From the NCBI GenBank assembly GCA_963813495.1, contig CAWEZC010000011.1, forward strand, positions 558,001-622,000: DNA of 64,000 nt. Direction: 5' to 3'. A model generated the notes under the pieces. It was not told the origin of the DNA, did no database searches, and saw only the letters and a program-made list of their open reading frames with translations. Positions 10,094 through 18,865 of the stretch are shown in pieces. The position numbers were made by a program, and so were the translations under genes. The DNA comes from JACVRW01 sp963813495 (GTDB lineage Bacteria > Actinomycetota > Thermoleophilia > Solirubrobacterales > Thermoleophilaceae). The first letter of the stretch is position 1; each line of letters begins with the position of its first letter.

Positions 10094-11436
10094 GCCGCCA
10101 CGAGCGGAGCAGTGCGCGCGGCAACGCGCCTCTGCGCCACCACCTCGCCGCCCCGCCGCGGGGCGTTGGTGATCGCGCGGCGCACGAAGCGCTCGGGGCG
10201 CGGGTCGGCGGCGCGCAGATCGAGCGCCCTGACCAGCTCCTGCAGCACGATCCGCATCTCGAAGAGCGCGAAGCTGGCTCCCAGGCAACGGCGGACGCCG
10301 CCCCCGAAGGGAAACCAGGTGTAGGTGCCGGCCGGCTGCTCCAGGAAGCGCTCGGGCCGGAACGCGAGCGGGTCCGGGTAGACGTCGGGACGGCGGTGCA
10401 CCAGATAGATGCAGGGCGCCACTGTCACGCCGGCGGGCAGCAGGCGGCCCCCTATCTCCATCGGCTCCTTGAGGCGCCGCACCACGAGCGAGAGGATCGG
10501 CCGCAGCCGCAGCGTCTCCTTGCATACGGCGTCCGCGTACTCGCTGCCGCCGGCATCGGCCTCCTCGCGCAGGCGGGCGAGTGCTTGCGGATGGCGCACC
10601 AGGCGCTCCACGGCCCAGGCGAGCGAGCTGGCCGTGGTCTCGTGCCCGGCAACGAGCAGCGTCATCAGCTCATCGCGCAGCTCCTCGTCGGTCATCGGGC
10701 TGCCATCCTCGTGACGGGCCTGCAGCAGCATCGAGAGCACGTCATCGCGCTGCTCGAGGTCGCCGGCCGAGCGGCGCGCGCGGATCTCCTCGTAGATGAG
10801 CTCGTCGGAGGGCCGGCGCACGTTACGGAACATGCGCGCGCTCGCGGCGTGGTCGGGACCGAGCGTGGCCAGCACCGCCATACGCTTGGGGTCGCCGCCC
10901 CACTCGAGCACGTGGCCGAGCGTGTCCATCAGGCGCTCGCGGCGCTCTTCGTCCTGCACTCCGAAGACCGTGCGCGTGATGATCTCGAGCGTGATGCGCT
11001 GGGTGGCCGGACGGACGGCAGTCGCCTCGCCCAGCGGCCAGCGCTCGACCTCCGCGCGCGCCGCCTCCGCCATCACCTCCTCGTAGGTGCGCATGCGCTC
11101 GCCGTGGAAAGGCGGCAGCATGAGCTTGCGCTGGCGCATGTGGGCGGCGTCATCGAGCAACAGCACCGACTGGTGCCCGAGCAGCGGCAGCAGGATGCGG
11201 TTGGCCTCGCCGGCATGCAGCAGGCGCGGGTCGCCGGTGAACACCTGCTTGATCGCGTCGGGGTGAGCGAGGAAGACCCAGGTGCCCTCGTTGGCGATCT
11301 CCACGGTGAACATGTCGCCGTACTGGCGGTGGAGCTGCTCCATCATCGCCGTCGGCCGGACCAGCCAGCGCAGGGTCTGGACGGCGCGCGGCCACGAGGG
11401 GCCAGGGGGAAGCGAGGGGGTGGCGGTGGCGTTCAC
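10090..11436 (-). CDS. Cytochrome P450
   Basis: 448 residues from the GTG at 11436 (VNATATPSLPPGPSWP). An ATG at 11472 would add 12 residues but would place the palindromic operator inside the gene, so I prefer the GTG. The I-helix oxygen-binding motif AGHETT is at about 263-268, ExxR at 307-310 (ETLR), and the heme loop FPFGGGVRRCLG has the Cys ligand at about 384. The proline-rich PPGP entry and lack of a membrane anchor suggest a soluble monooxygenase needing external redox partners, none of which is adjacent. The substrate is unknown. It forms an ATGA-coupled operon with its TetR regulator. Confidence 0.9.
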   Translation of the reverse strand: MNATATPSLPPGPSWPRAVQTLRWLVRPTAMMEQLHRQYGDMFTVEIANEGTWVFLAHPDAIKQVFTGDPRLLHAGEANRILLPLLGHQSVLLLDDAAHMRQRKLMLPPFHGERMRTYEEVMAEAARAEVERWPLGEATAVRPATQRITLEIITRTVFGVQDEERRERLMDTLGHVLEWGGDPKRMAVLATLGPDHAASARMFRNVRRPSDELIYEEIRARRSAGDLEQRDDVLSMLLQARHEDGSPMTDEELRDELMTLLVAGHETTASSLAWAVERLVRHPQALARLREEADAGGSEYADAVCKETLRLRPILSLVVRRLKEPMEIGGRLLPAGVTVAPCIYLVHRRPDVYPDPLAFRPERFLEQPAGTYTWFPFGGGVRRCLGASFALFEMRIVLQELVRALDLRAADPRPERFVRRAITNAPRRGGEVVAQRRVAARTAPLVAA

Positions 11437-11437
11437 G

Positions 11438-11468
11438 TACCGAACGGTATCCCGATACCGCCGGGTAT
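11438..11468. promoter_or_regulatory. Cluster of three overlapping palindromes, putative TetR operator
   Basis: Three inverted repeats built on TACC/GGTA half-sites overlap within 31 bases. TACCG-AA-CGGTA is at 11438-11449. CGGTATC-CC-GATACCG, with perfect 7-base arms, is at 11445-11460. ATACC-GCCG-GGTAT is at 11455-11468. They lie immediately upstream of the preferred GTG start of the P450-tetR operon. TetR regulators commonly bind such 12-16 base palindromes; binding by the adjacent regulator is inference. Confidence 0.6.
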
Positions 11469-11493
11469 GCAACTCATGAGTGGACGGGCCGGC

Positions 11494-12516
11494 TCAGGCC
11501 AGCGAGCGCCCTGCCAGCTCGGCGTGCGCCGCCACCCTGCGCGCGAACTCGGCGAAGTCGCGCGCGTAGAGCTGCTGCGGTCCGTCACACAGCGCGAGCT
11601 CGGGATCCTCGGCCACCTCGACGATGATGCCGTCCGCCCCCACCGCGGCCGCCGCGCGCGACAGCGGTCCCACCAGCCGGCGGTCCCCCGAGGCGTGTGA
11701 GGGGTCCACGATCACCGGCAGGTGGGTGTGGAGCTTGAGCCACGGCACCGCCCCCAGGTCGAGCGTGAAGCGCATCGCGGTGTCGAAGGTGCGGATCCCG
11801 CGCTCGCACAGGATCACGCGTTCGTTGCCCTCCTTGAGCACGTAGTCCGCGGCCTGGAGCAACTCGTCGAGGGTGGAGGAGAGGCCGCGCTTGAGCAGCA
11901 CCGGCTTGCCCATCTTGCCCGCCACCTCGAGCAGGCCGTAGTTCTGCATGTTGCGGGCCCCCACCTGGATCACGTCGACCACGTCGGCAAAGCGGTCGGC
12001 CAAGTCCACCGAGGTCATCTCGCTGACCACGGGCAGCCCGGTCTCGGCGCGCACCTCGGCCAGGATCTCCAGCGCCTCGTAGCCCAGGCCCTGGAAGGAG
12101 AAGGGCGAGGTGCGCGGCTTGAAGGCCCCGCCGCGCAGCATCGAAGCTCCGCCATCGGCCATCGCGCGGGCCACCGCGTGCGTCTGCGCCGAGCTCTCGA
12201 CGGTGCAGGGCCCGGCGATCAGGCAGAAGGTCTCGTCGCCGCCCACGCGCCGGCCCTCGACCTCGAAGGCGGTGGGCTCGTGGTGGGAGAGCTCGCTGGA
12301 GGCCAGCTTGTAGGGGCGGGAGATGGGGATCACCTGGTCCACCCCCGGGAAGCCCTCGAGACCCATCTCGCGCACGCCCTCCGGATCACCGATAGCGCCG
12401 ATCGCCGTGGTCAGCTCGCCCGGCATCACCTTGGCGTGGACGCCCGCGCCCTCGAGCCGGGCGACCACCGCCTCGATCTGCGCCGGCGTGGCCTCCGGAG
12501 TCATCACCACCATCAT
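11494..12516 (-). CDS. aroF: 3-deoxy-7-phosphoheptulonate (DAHP) synthase, type I beta
   Basis: 340 residues. An N-terminal ferredoxin-like regulatory domain (about 1-75, MVVMTPEATPAQIEAVV) is followed by the KDO8P/DAHP synthase TIM barrel, with IAGPCTVES near 100, LRGGAFKPRTSPFSFQG near 130, QVGARNMQNYGLL near 205 and VDPSHASGDR near 285. It condenses phosphoenolpyruvate and erythrose-4-phosphate, the first step of the shikimate pathway. The N-terminal extension matches Thermotoga/Bacillus-type enzymes that are feedback-inhibited through this domain (family knowledge). No other aro genes are nearby. Confidence 0.94.
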   Translation of the reverse strand: MMVVMTPEATPAQIEAVVARLEGAGVHAKVMPGELTTAIGAIGDPEGVREMGLEGFPGVDQVIPISRPYKLASSELSHHEPTAFEVEGRRVGGDETFCLIAGPCTVESSAQTHAVARAMADGGASMLRGGAFKPRTSPFSFQGLGYEALEILAEVRAETGLPVVSEMTSVDLADRFADVVDVIQVGARNMQNYGLLEVAGKMGKPVLLKRGLSSTLDELLQAADYVLKEGNERVILCERGIRTFDTAMRFTLDLGAVPWLKLHTHLPVIVDPSHASGDRRLVGPLSRAAAAVGADGIIVEVAEDPELALCDGPQQLYARDFAEFARRVAAHAELAGRSLA

Positions 12517-12528
12517 CGCGTCGAGAGC

Positions 12529-12612
12529 CTACGCACTGCCCGGCGCCCGGCTGCGCCGCCGGCGGTCGCGCACGATCGTGACCACCAAGAGGGCGATCAG
12601 CGCTATATCCAC
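12529..12612 (-). CDS. Possible 27-residue single-helix membrane peptide
   Basis: A GTG at 12612 opens a 27-codon frame ending in TAG at 12529. It has one hydrophobic segment (VDIALIALLVVTIVRD) followed by an Arg-rich tail. It sits between the stop of cysN and the start of aroF, on the same strand. No convincing ribosome-binding site precedes it, and the composition alone could be chance in high-GC DNA. It is recorded because hydrophobic-plus-basic micropeptides are easily missed. Confidence 0.2.
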   Translation of the reverse strand: MDIALIALLVVTIVRDRRRRSRAPGSA

Positions 12613-12622
12613 CGGGGCGAGG

Positions 12623-13909
12623 CTAGAGGACCATGCCGGCAGCGACGGTGTCGTTGGTCGACTCGTCGATGAGGATGAAGCTGCCGGTCGCGCGGTTGCG
12701 CCGGTACTCGTCGAGGAACAGCGGTGAGGAGAGGCGCAGGCGCAGGCGGCCGATCTCGTTGAGGGAGAGCCCGGTGGCGTCCTCGTCGCGGTGCAGGGTG
12801 TTCACGTCGATGCGGTAGCGCAGCTCGTCGGCCTTGGCCAGCACGGTGCGGGCCGTGTGCTTGATGCGGTACCGGCCTGACGCCTGTAGCGGCCGCTCGG
12901 CCATCCAGCAGACCATGGCGTCGAGCTCCTTGGCCTCCGTCGGGCGGTTGTTGGGCCGGCAGATCATGTCGCCGCGCGACACGTCCACGTTGTTCTCGAG
13001 GCGCAGCGTCACCGAGAGTGGCGGGAAGGCCTCGTCGAGCGGCCCGTCCATCGTGTCGATGCCGGCGATGCGTGTCTCGATCCCGGAGGGGAGCACCACC
13101 ACCTCGTCGCCGACGGTGAACACGCCCGAGGCGACCTCGCCCGCGTAGCCGCGGTAGTCGTGATGGTCGTCGCTCATGGGGCGGATCACCCACTGCACGG
13201 GAAAGCGCGCGTCCTGAAGGTTGCGGTCGGAGGCCACGTGCACGTGCTCGAGGTGATAGAGCAGCGACGAGCCCTCGTACCAAGGCATCCGCTCGGAGCG
13301 AGACACGACGTTGTCGCCGTGGAGCGCCGAGATCGGGATGAAGGTCACGTCCTGGATGTCGAGCTTGGCCGCCCAGCCCGTGAAGCCGGAGCAGATGCGC
13401 TCGAAGACCTCCTGGTCGAAGTCCACGAGATCCATCTTGTTCACGCAGACCACGAGGTGCGGGATGCGCAGGAGCGAGGCGATGAACGCGTGCCGGCGCG
13501 ACTGCTCGAGCACGCCCTTGCGCGCGTCGATCAGGACCAGTGCGAGGTCGGCCGTGGAGGCACCGGTGACCATGTTGCGCGTGTACTGCTCGTGGCCCGG
13601 CGTGTCGGCGATGATGAACTTGCGCCGCGGCGTGTGGAAGTAGCGGTAGGCCACGTCGATGGTGATGCCCTGCTCGCGCTCGGCGCGCAGGCCGTCGGTG
13701 AGCAGAGCGAGGTTGACGTAGCCGTCGCCGCGCTGCTCGGAGGTGCGCTCGACGTGCTCCAGCTGGTCCTCGAAGATCGACTTGGTGTCGTAGAGCAGCC
13801 GGCCGATCAGGGTCGACTTGCCGTCGTCGACCGAGCCCGCGGTGGCGAAACGGACGAGTTCGGAGGGGCGCGCGAGCGTGGCGCTGCCGTTGGTGGCGGC
13901 GCCGGTCAC
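12623..13909 (-). CDS. cysN: Sulfate adenylyltransferase subunit 1 (GTPase)
   Basis: About 428 residues from a GTG at 13909; the open frame continues upstream into cysD, so the exact start is uncertain. EF-Tu-like GTPase motifs are present: P-loop GSVDDGKST at about 25-33, DTPGHEQY, and NKMD, then beta-barrel domains 2 and 3. It drives ATP sulfurylase (with CysD), forming adenosine 5'-phosphosulfate from sulfate. No APS-kinase (CysC) domain follows, which fits the APS-reducing CysH encoded two genes upstream. It is the last gene of the sulfate assimilation operon. Confidence 0.93.
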   Translation of the reverse strand: MTGAATNGSATLARPSELVRFATAGSVDDGKSTLIGRLLYDTKSIFEDQLEHVERTSEQRGDGYVNLALLTDGLRAEREQGITIDVAYRYFHTPRRKFIIADTPGHEQYTRNMVTGASTADLALVLIDARKGVLEQSRRHAFIASLLRIPHLVVCVNKMDLVDFDQEVFERICSGFTGWAAKLDIQDVTFIPISALHGDNVVSRSERMPWYEGSSLLYHLEHVHVASDRNLQDARFPVQWVIRPMSDDHHDYRGYAGEVASGVFTVGDEVVVLPSGIETRIAGIDTMDGPLDEAFPPLSVTLRLENNVDVSRGDMICRPNNRPTEAKELDAMVCWMAERPLQASGRYRIKHTARTVLAKADELRYRIDVNTLHRDEDATGLSLNEIGRLRLRLSSPLFLDEYRRNRATGSFILIDESTNDTVAAGMVL

Positions 13910-13925
13910 CGGGAGTAGGAGACCA

Positions 13926-14879
13926 CTAGAAGTAGCCCTCCTTCTTGCGGTCCTCCATGGCCGCCTCGGAGACGCGGTCGTCGGCACGCGTCTCGCCGCG
14001 CTCGGTCACCCGCGTGGCCGCGATCTCCGAGACCACGTCTTCGAGCGTCGAGGCCTTGGAGCGGACGGCTCCGGTGCAGCTCATGTCGCCCACGGTGCGG
14101 AAGCGCACCGACTCCTCGAACGCCTTCTCGTCGGGCATCAACTCGACGAAGTCGGAGATCGCGTACAGCATTCCGTCACGGCGGAAGACGTCGCGCTGGT
14201 GGGCGAAGTAGATCGAGGGCAGCTCGATGCGCTCCTCGTGGATGTACTGCCACACGTCCAGCTCGGTCCAGTTGGAGAGCGGGAACACGCGCACGTGCTC
14301 GCCCGGCTTGACGTGGCCGTTGTAGATGTTCCATAGCTCCGGCCGCTGAGCCTTGGGGTCCCACTGCCCGAAGTCGTCGCGGAAGGAGAGGATGCGTTCC
14401 TTGGCCCGGGCGCGCTCCTCGTCACGGCGAGCGCCGCCGAAGGCCGCCTTGAAGCCGTGCTCCTCGATCGCGTCGAGCAGCGTCACGGACTGCAGGCGGT
14501 TGCGCGAGGCGCGTGGGCCCTTCTCCTCGGTCACGCGCCCGCTGTCGATCGAGTCCTGCACCGAGGCCACGATCAGGCGGGCAGAGAGCTCGGCCACGAT
14601 CTTGTCGCGGTACTCGATCACCTCGGGGAAGTTGTGCCCGGTGTCCACGTGCATGACCGGGAAGGGCAGGGCCGCCGGGTGGAAGGCCTTGCGGGCCAGG
14701 TGCAGGAGCACCGCCGAGTCCTTGCCGCCGGAGAACAGCAGCACGCCGCGCTCGAGCTCGGCGGCCACCTCACGTATCACGTGGATGGCCTCGGACTCGA
14801 GCGCCCGCAGGTGTTCGACCTCATAGCTCATATCGCCGTCGGCGGGGAGGATACGCGGCGCAATGGAGGTTGCACTCAT
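13926..14879 (-). CDS. cysD: Sulfate adenylyltransferase subunit 2
   Basis: 317 residues from the ATG at 14879, chosen because it overlaps the cysH stop by four bases (ATGA). A second Met at 14831 would give 301 residues, close to the E. coli length. The PP-loop SGGKDS at about 50-55 binds ATP, and the C-terminus ends in DRKKEGYF, as is usual for CysD. It is the catalytic adenylyl-transfer partner of CysN and lies in the order sulfite reductase-cysH-cysD-cysN. Confidence 0.95.
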   Translation of the reverse strand: MSATSIAPRILPADGDMSYEVEHLRALESEAIHVIREVAAELERGVLLFSGGKDSAVLLHLARKAFHPAALPFPVMHVDTGHNFPEVIEYRDKIVAELSARLIVASVQDSIDSGRVTEEKGPRASRNRLQSVTLLDAIEEHGFKAAFGGARRDEERARAKERILSFRDDFGQWDPKAQRPELWNIYNGHVKPGEHVRVFPLSNWTELDVWQYIHEERIELPSIYFAHQRDVFRRDGMLYAISDFVELMPDEKAFEESVRFRTVGDMSCTGAVRSKASTLEDVVSEIAATRVTERGETRADDRVSEAAMEDRKKEGYF

Positions 14880-15487
14880 GCGTGCAGGCCGCACTCCGTC
14901 TTGGCCTGCCCCGCCCAGCGGCCCTCGCGGCCGTTCCCGGGGAGCGTGCAGGGCGCGCAGCCGATCGATTCGTAGCCGCTGTCGTGGAGCGGGTGATAGG
15001 GCAGATCGTGCTCGCCGACGTAGTCCCAGACGTCCTTGGCCGTCCAGTCCGCCAGCGGGTTGAACTTCCACACCTCGCGCGGGGCGTCCCACTCGACGTG
15101 CTGGGCGTCGGCCCGTGTGGGCGACTGCTCGCGCCGGATGCCCGTGATCCAGGCGTCCACGCCCAGCAGCGCCGCTTCCAGGGCGTCGACCTTGCGCGCG
15201 CCGCAGCAGCTCTCCGCGCTCCATGGCGTGCCGTTGGGCGGTGTGGCGTCCATCACCTCCACCTGCAGCCGGTAGCGGTCCTCGATGTCTCGCCAGACCT
15301 CGTATGTCTCGGGGAAGAGCACACCGGTGTCGATCGTGAACACCCGCGCCGACGGCTCGATGCGCATGAGCATGTCGATCAGCACGGTCTCCTCCTTCTG
15401 GAAGGAGCAGGCCATCACGAGCTTCGGGTGGTGCTGCTCGATGGCGAGCCGCAGCGTTTCTTCGGCAGCTGCCGTCAGACCGCGCAT
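14876..15487 (-). CDS. cysH: Adenylylsulfate (APS) reductase, thioredoxin-dependent, [4Fe-4S] type
   Basis: 203 residues from the ATG at 15487, overlapping the sulfite reductase stop by 13 bases. PP-loop-fold core (ACSFQKEETVLIDML, then TIDTGVLFPETYE). It has both cysteine pairs that ligate the [4Fe-4S] cluster: CC at 94-95 and CAPC at 177-180. The catalytic C-terminal ECGLH has Cys199. The paired cysteines distinguish APS reductases from the cluster-less PAPS reductases (family knowledge). It reduces APS to sulfite for the upstream sulfite reductase. Confidence 0.93.
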   Translation of the reverse strand: MRGLTAAAEETLRLAIEQHHPKLVMACSFQKEETVLIDMLMRIEPSARVFTIDTGVLFPETYEVWRDIEDRYRLQVEVMDATPPNGTPWSAESCCGARKVDALEAALLGVDAWITGIRREQSPTRADAQHVEWDAPREVWKFNPLADWTAKDVWDYVGEHDLPYHPLHDSGYESIGCAPCTLPGNGREGRWAGQAKTECGLHA

Positions 15488-17307
15488 TCGCCCTCGCCCC
15501 GGATCACCTGGAAGGGCTCCTTGCGCTGCCAGTCGATGAAATGGCTCATGTTCTCGAGGCTGAACTCGATCGGGAGGGCCAGCTCGCGCGCCTCGTCCTC
15601 GAAGCGGGTGGCGCCGACGCGCTCCGCGTAGGCGTTGAAGACCTCGCCCTGCTCGCGTTCGGCCTCGTACATGCGCAGCCAGCGCTCCACCGCCTCGGGC
15701 ACCCGCTTGGCGGCCAGGCGCACCTTGAGCCGCGTGCCGTAGACCACCTCGCCGCCCTCGTAGCGGCCGCCGATGTGGGCCACGTAGGCGGGGATGGTGT
15801 GCTCGCCGACCTTGATCGAGGCTCCGTAGAAGCCGATGTTGGCGATGTGGTGCTGGCTGCAGCCGTTGGGGCAGCCCGACATCTTGATGTGGATGCGCTT
15901 GGTGAGCGGATCGTCGATCTGCATCTGCTCCACGCGCTCCATGACGGCCCGGTTGAGGCCCATCGAGCTGGTGATGCCGAGCTTGCAGCTGTCGGTGCCG
16001 GGGCAGCTGACCGTGTCGACGATCTGACCCGCGCCGGCCTGCCCGAGGCCGAGCTCGTCGAGCGCCTGCCAGACCTCGTACAGCGACTCGTTGCGGACCC
16101 AGCGCAGCAGCAGGTTCTGGTCCACCGTGGTGCGCGTGTAGCCGCCCGAGTAATGGCGCGAGATCCGGCCCAGGCCGCGGAACTGCTCCGGGCTGAGATC
16201 GCCGCGCACGATGCGTACCTGAACGCTCGAGAAGCCGGGCTGGCGCTGAGGCTCGACGTTGGAGGCGCGGAAGCGCTCGAAGGCGGCACCGTCGCCGTTG
16301 GGCTGTGCGTACGCGGAGGAGGCCGCGGGGACGGTCGACTCCTCGTCGTAGTCGAACAGCAGCGGGGCCGGGTCGAACTCGCGCTCGTTCACCCAGTCGC
16401 CGCGCAGCTCCTCCTCGACCTGCTCGCGGAAGGCGTCGATCCCGATCTTGTCGATCAGCACCTTGATGCGCGCCCGGGCTCGGTTGACCCGCAGCCAATC
16501 CTGACGGTCGAAGATGCGGAAGACCGCCTCGGACACCTTGAGGAAGTCACCGTTGTCGAGCTCAACGAAGTCGTAGAGGGTGGGGGCGACGCGCGGCATG
16601 ATCGAGGTGCCCCCGCCCACGCGGATCTCCACGCCCCTCACCCCGCCTCGCTCGCGCGGGATGAAGGCGATGTCGTGAATGCCGGTGATCGCGCGGTCCT
16701 CGTCGGTGGCGGTGAACGCCGTCTTGACCTTGCGCGGCATCAGCTGCGTGGTGGGATGGCGCACGAAGTAACGCACGTAGGCGCCCGCGTAGGGGGTGAT
16801 GTCGAACAGCTCGCCCTCGGTGATGCCGGCCCACGGGTCGCCCGTCACGTTGCGCACGGTGTTGCCGCAGCCCTCGCGCGAGGACAGGCCCGCATCGGAC
16901 ACCTTGCGGATCAGGTCAGCCATCTGACGCAGCGGGATGTGATGGATCTGGATGTTCTGGCGGGTGGTTATGTGGCCCTTCTCGAGGGGGGCGTACTCCT
17001 CCACCACGTCGGCGAACATCTCGAGTTGCTCGGGCGTCACGCCGCCCATGGGCAGCTTGATGCGACACATCTGCACGTCGGCCTGGCGCTGGCCGTAGAC
17101 GCCCTGCTTGAGCCGGAAGCCGATGAACTCGTCCTCGGCCGTCTGGCCGTCGAGGAACTTCTCGGCCTCGTTGTCGAAATCGTCGAACTCGCGCTCGATG
17201 ATCGGGATCACGTGACCGGGCACGTTCTCGTAGACCTCGGGGTTTTCGAGCGAGCCCTTTCTGCCCTTGCCCTTCTGATGCTTGGGCTCGATCGAGACCG
17301 GTTCCAT
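15475..17307 (-). CDS. sir: Assimilatory sulfite reductase (ferredoxin-type nitrite/sulfite reductase)
   Basis: 610 residues with two ferredoxin-like/siroheme half-domains. The siroheme-[4Fe-4S] ligands are visible as CPGTDSC at about 435-441 and CPNGC at 479-483. TTRQNIQIHH and the TRTTVDQNLLLRWV segment are typical of this family. The gene context (APS reductase and ATP sulfurylase directly downstream and overlapping) favours sulfite over nitrite. A good Shine-Dalgarno GGAGG lies 9 bases before the ATG at 17307. It is the first gene of the operon, divergent from the amidase gene across 110 bases. Confidence 0.9.
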   Translation of the reverse strand: MEPVSIEPKHQKGKGRKGSLENPEVYENVPGHVIPIIEREFDDFDNEAEKFLDGQTAEDEFIGFRLKQGVYGQRQADVQMCRIKLPMGGVTPEQLEMFADVVEEYAPLEKGHITTRQNIQIHHIPLRQMADLIRKVSDAGLSSREGCGNTVRNVTGDPWAGITEGELFDITPYAGAYVRYFVRHPTTQLMPRKVKTAFTATDEDRAITGIHDIAFIPRERGGVRGVEIRVGGGTSIMPRVAPTLYDFVELDNGDFLKVSEAVFRIFDRQDWLRVNRARARIKVLIDKIGIDAFREQVEEELRGDWVNEREFDPAPLLFDYDEESTVPAASSAYAQPNGDGAAFERFRASNVEPQRQPGFSSVQVRIVRGDLSPEQFRGLGRISRHYSGGYTRTTVDQNLLLRWVRNESLYEVWQALDELGLGQAGAGQIVDTVSCPGTDSCKLGITSSMGLNRAVMERVEQMQIDDPLTKRIHIKMSGCPNGCSQHHIANIGFYGASIKVGEHTIPAYVAHIGGRYEGGEVVYGTRLKVRLAAKRVPEAVERWLRMYEAEREQGEVFNAYAERVGATRFEDEARELALPIEFSLENMSHFIDWQRKEPFQVIRGEGECAV

Positions 17308-17417
17308 GGGTGGCGTTCCTCCGCGCTATCGCTGGGCCGTGGTACAGGTGATCGGTCAAAGTACCAAATCCCGATCCGGTTTCATCAATTTAGCCGACGG
17401 ATGTAGGGTCGCCGCGC
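17308..17417. promoter_or_regulatory. Divergent promoter region between sulfite reductase operon and amidase
   Basis: 110 bases, more AT-rich than the flanks, between two divergent start codons. Arms GGTAC (17341-17345) and GTACC (17361-17365) form an interrupted inverted repeat 15 bases apart, a possible regulator site for the sulfate operon. I could not assign confident -35/-10 elements. Confidence 0.35.
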
Positions 17418-18846
17418 ATGAGCACGCCGCCCGATGCCACCGCCCAGGCCCGGCTCGTCGCCTCGGGTGAGCTCTCCCCGGGCGAGCTCGTGGAGGAGGC
17501 GATCAGGCGCATCGAGGCGCTCGACGGCGAGCTCAACGCCGTAATCCACCCGCTGTTCGAGAAGGCGCTCGAGACCGAGCCCGCGGACGGGCCCTTTCGC
17601 GGTGTCCCGTTCGTGGTCAAGGACCTGGTCTGCACCACGGCCGGCGACCCGCACCACGAGGGCATGCGCTTCCTGCGCGAGCTCGGCTGGCGCGCGGACT
17701 CGGACACCTGGCTGGCCGGGCGCCTGCGCGAGGCGGGCTTCGTGTTCGTGGGCCGCTCCAACACGCCGGAGCTGGGCATCCTCCCCACCACCGAGCCGCT
17801 GGCCCACGGGCCGTCACGCAACCCGTGGGACACGTCGCGCTCCACCGGGGGCTCGAGCGGAGGCTCGGCCGCCGCTGTGGCCTCGGGCATGGTGGCGCTT
17901 GCGCACGCCAGCGACGGCGGCGGCTCGATCCGCATCCCCGCCTCCTGCTGCGGCCTCGTGGGCCTCAAGCCCACGCGCGGGCGCGTGTCGCTGGCGCCCA
18001 TGGGCGACTTCGCGTCCGGCCTGTCCTGCGAGCTGGTGGTGTCGCGCTCGGTGCGCGACAGCGCGGCGGTGCTCGAATGGGTGGCCGATCCACCTCCGGG
18101 GGAGCCCTACTTCGCGCCGGGCCGCGCGCGTCCCTACACGGAGGAGGTGGGGGCGGATCCGGGACGGCTGCGCATCGGGCTGATGACCACGCCCCCGGGC
18201 GGCCAGTTCGAGGCCCACCCGGACTGCGTGGCCGCGGCGGAGGAGGCCGGGCGCCTCCTCGAGTCGCTCGGCCACTTCGTCGAGCCGGCCTACCCTGCCG
18301 CACTCGACGACGAGGCCTATATCGGCAACTTCCTCGTGCGCTGGACCGCCGCGTGCGCGGCCACGCTCGACTTCTGGAGCGCGCGCACCAGGCGCGCCAT
18401 CGGCGCCGGCGACGTGGAGCCGCTCACCTGGGCCCTGGCCGAGCAGGGCCGCGGCCACTCGGCGGCCGATTACCTGAGCGCGGTGGCCTTCATGCAGCGG
18501 CTATCGCGTGCCGCGCTTGCCTGGTGGGAGGACGTATGACCTGCTGCTCACCCCGACGATGGCTCTGCCTCCAGCCGAGATCGGGACGATCGGCAACGGC
18601 GACGGCGAGGACGAGCCGCTCATGCCGATCGTGAGGGCTACGCCCCACGCCGTCTTCACCGCGGGCTTCAATGCCACCGGCCAGCCGTGCATGTCGCTGC
18701 CACTGCACTGGTCGGGCGAGAACCTTCCCATCGGCGTGCAGCTCGTGGCCGGCCACGGCGGCGAGGACGTGCTCCTGCGCGTGGCCGCGCAGCTCGAGGC
18801 GGCGCAGCCGTGGGCCGAGCGCATACCGCCGCTCTTCGCCGCTTGA
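17418..18846 (+). pseudogene. Amidase (amidase-signature family), one frameshift
   Basis: The amidase-signature Ser-cisSer-Lys triad is present in the first frame: Lys68 (VVKD), Ser146 in GGSSGGS and Ser170 in DGGGSIRIPA. That frame ends at a TGA at 18539 after 373 residues. The second frame picks up at once with YDLLLTPTMALPPAEIG and reads to a TGA at 18846, supplying the usual C-terminal 100 residues. One extra base near 18533-18536 (WWED/YDLLLTPT) explains the break; the joined product (about 476 residues) has normal amidase length. It is either a recent inactivating mutation or a sequencing error. The substrate of the intact enzyme is unknown. Confidence 0.8.
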
Positions 18847-18865
18847 CCGGCCGCTCAGGAACCCG

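Noticed and set aside
10090..12516. P450 plus DAHP synthase as a natural-product cluster
   Set aside because: No core biosynthetic enzyme (PKS, NRPS, terpene) is nearby; aroF looks like a primary-metabolism gene with its own spacing.
15541..17406. 621-residue plus-strand open frame opposite the sulfite reductase
   Set aside because: A high-GC antisense shadow; the minus-strand frame has the full siroheme/Fe-S motif set.
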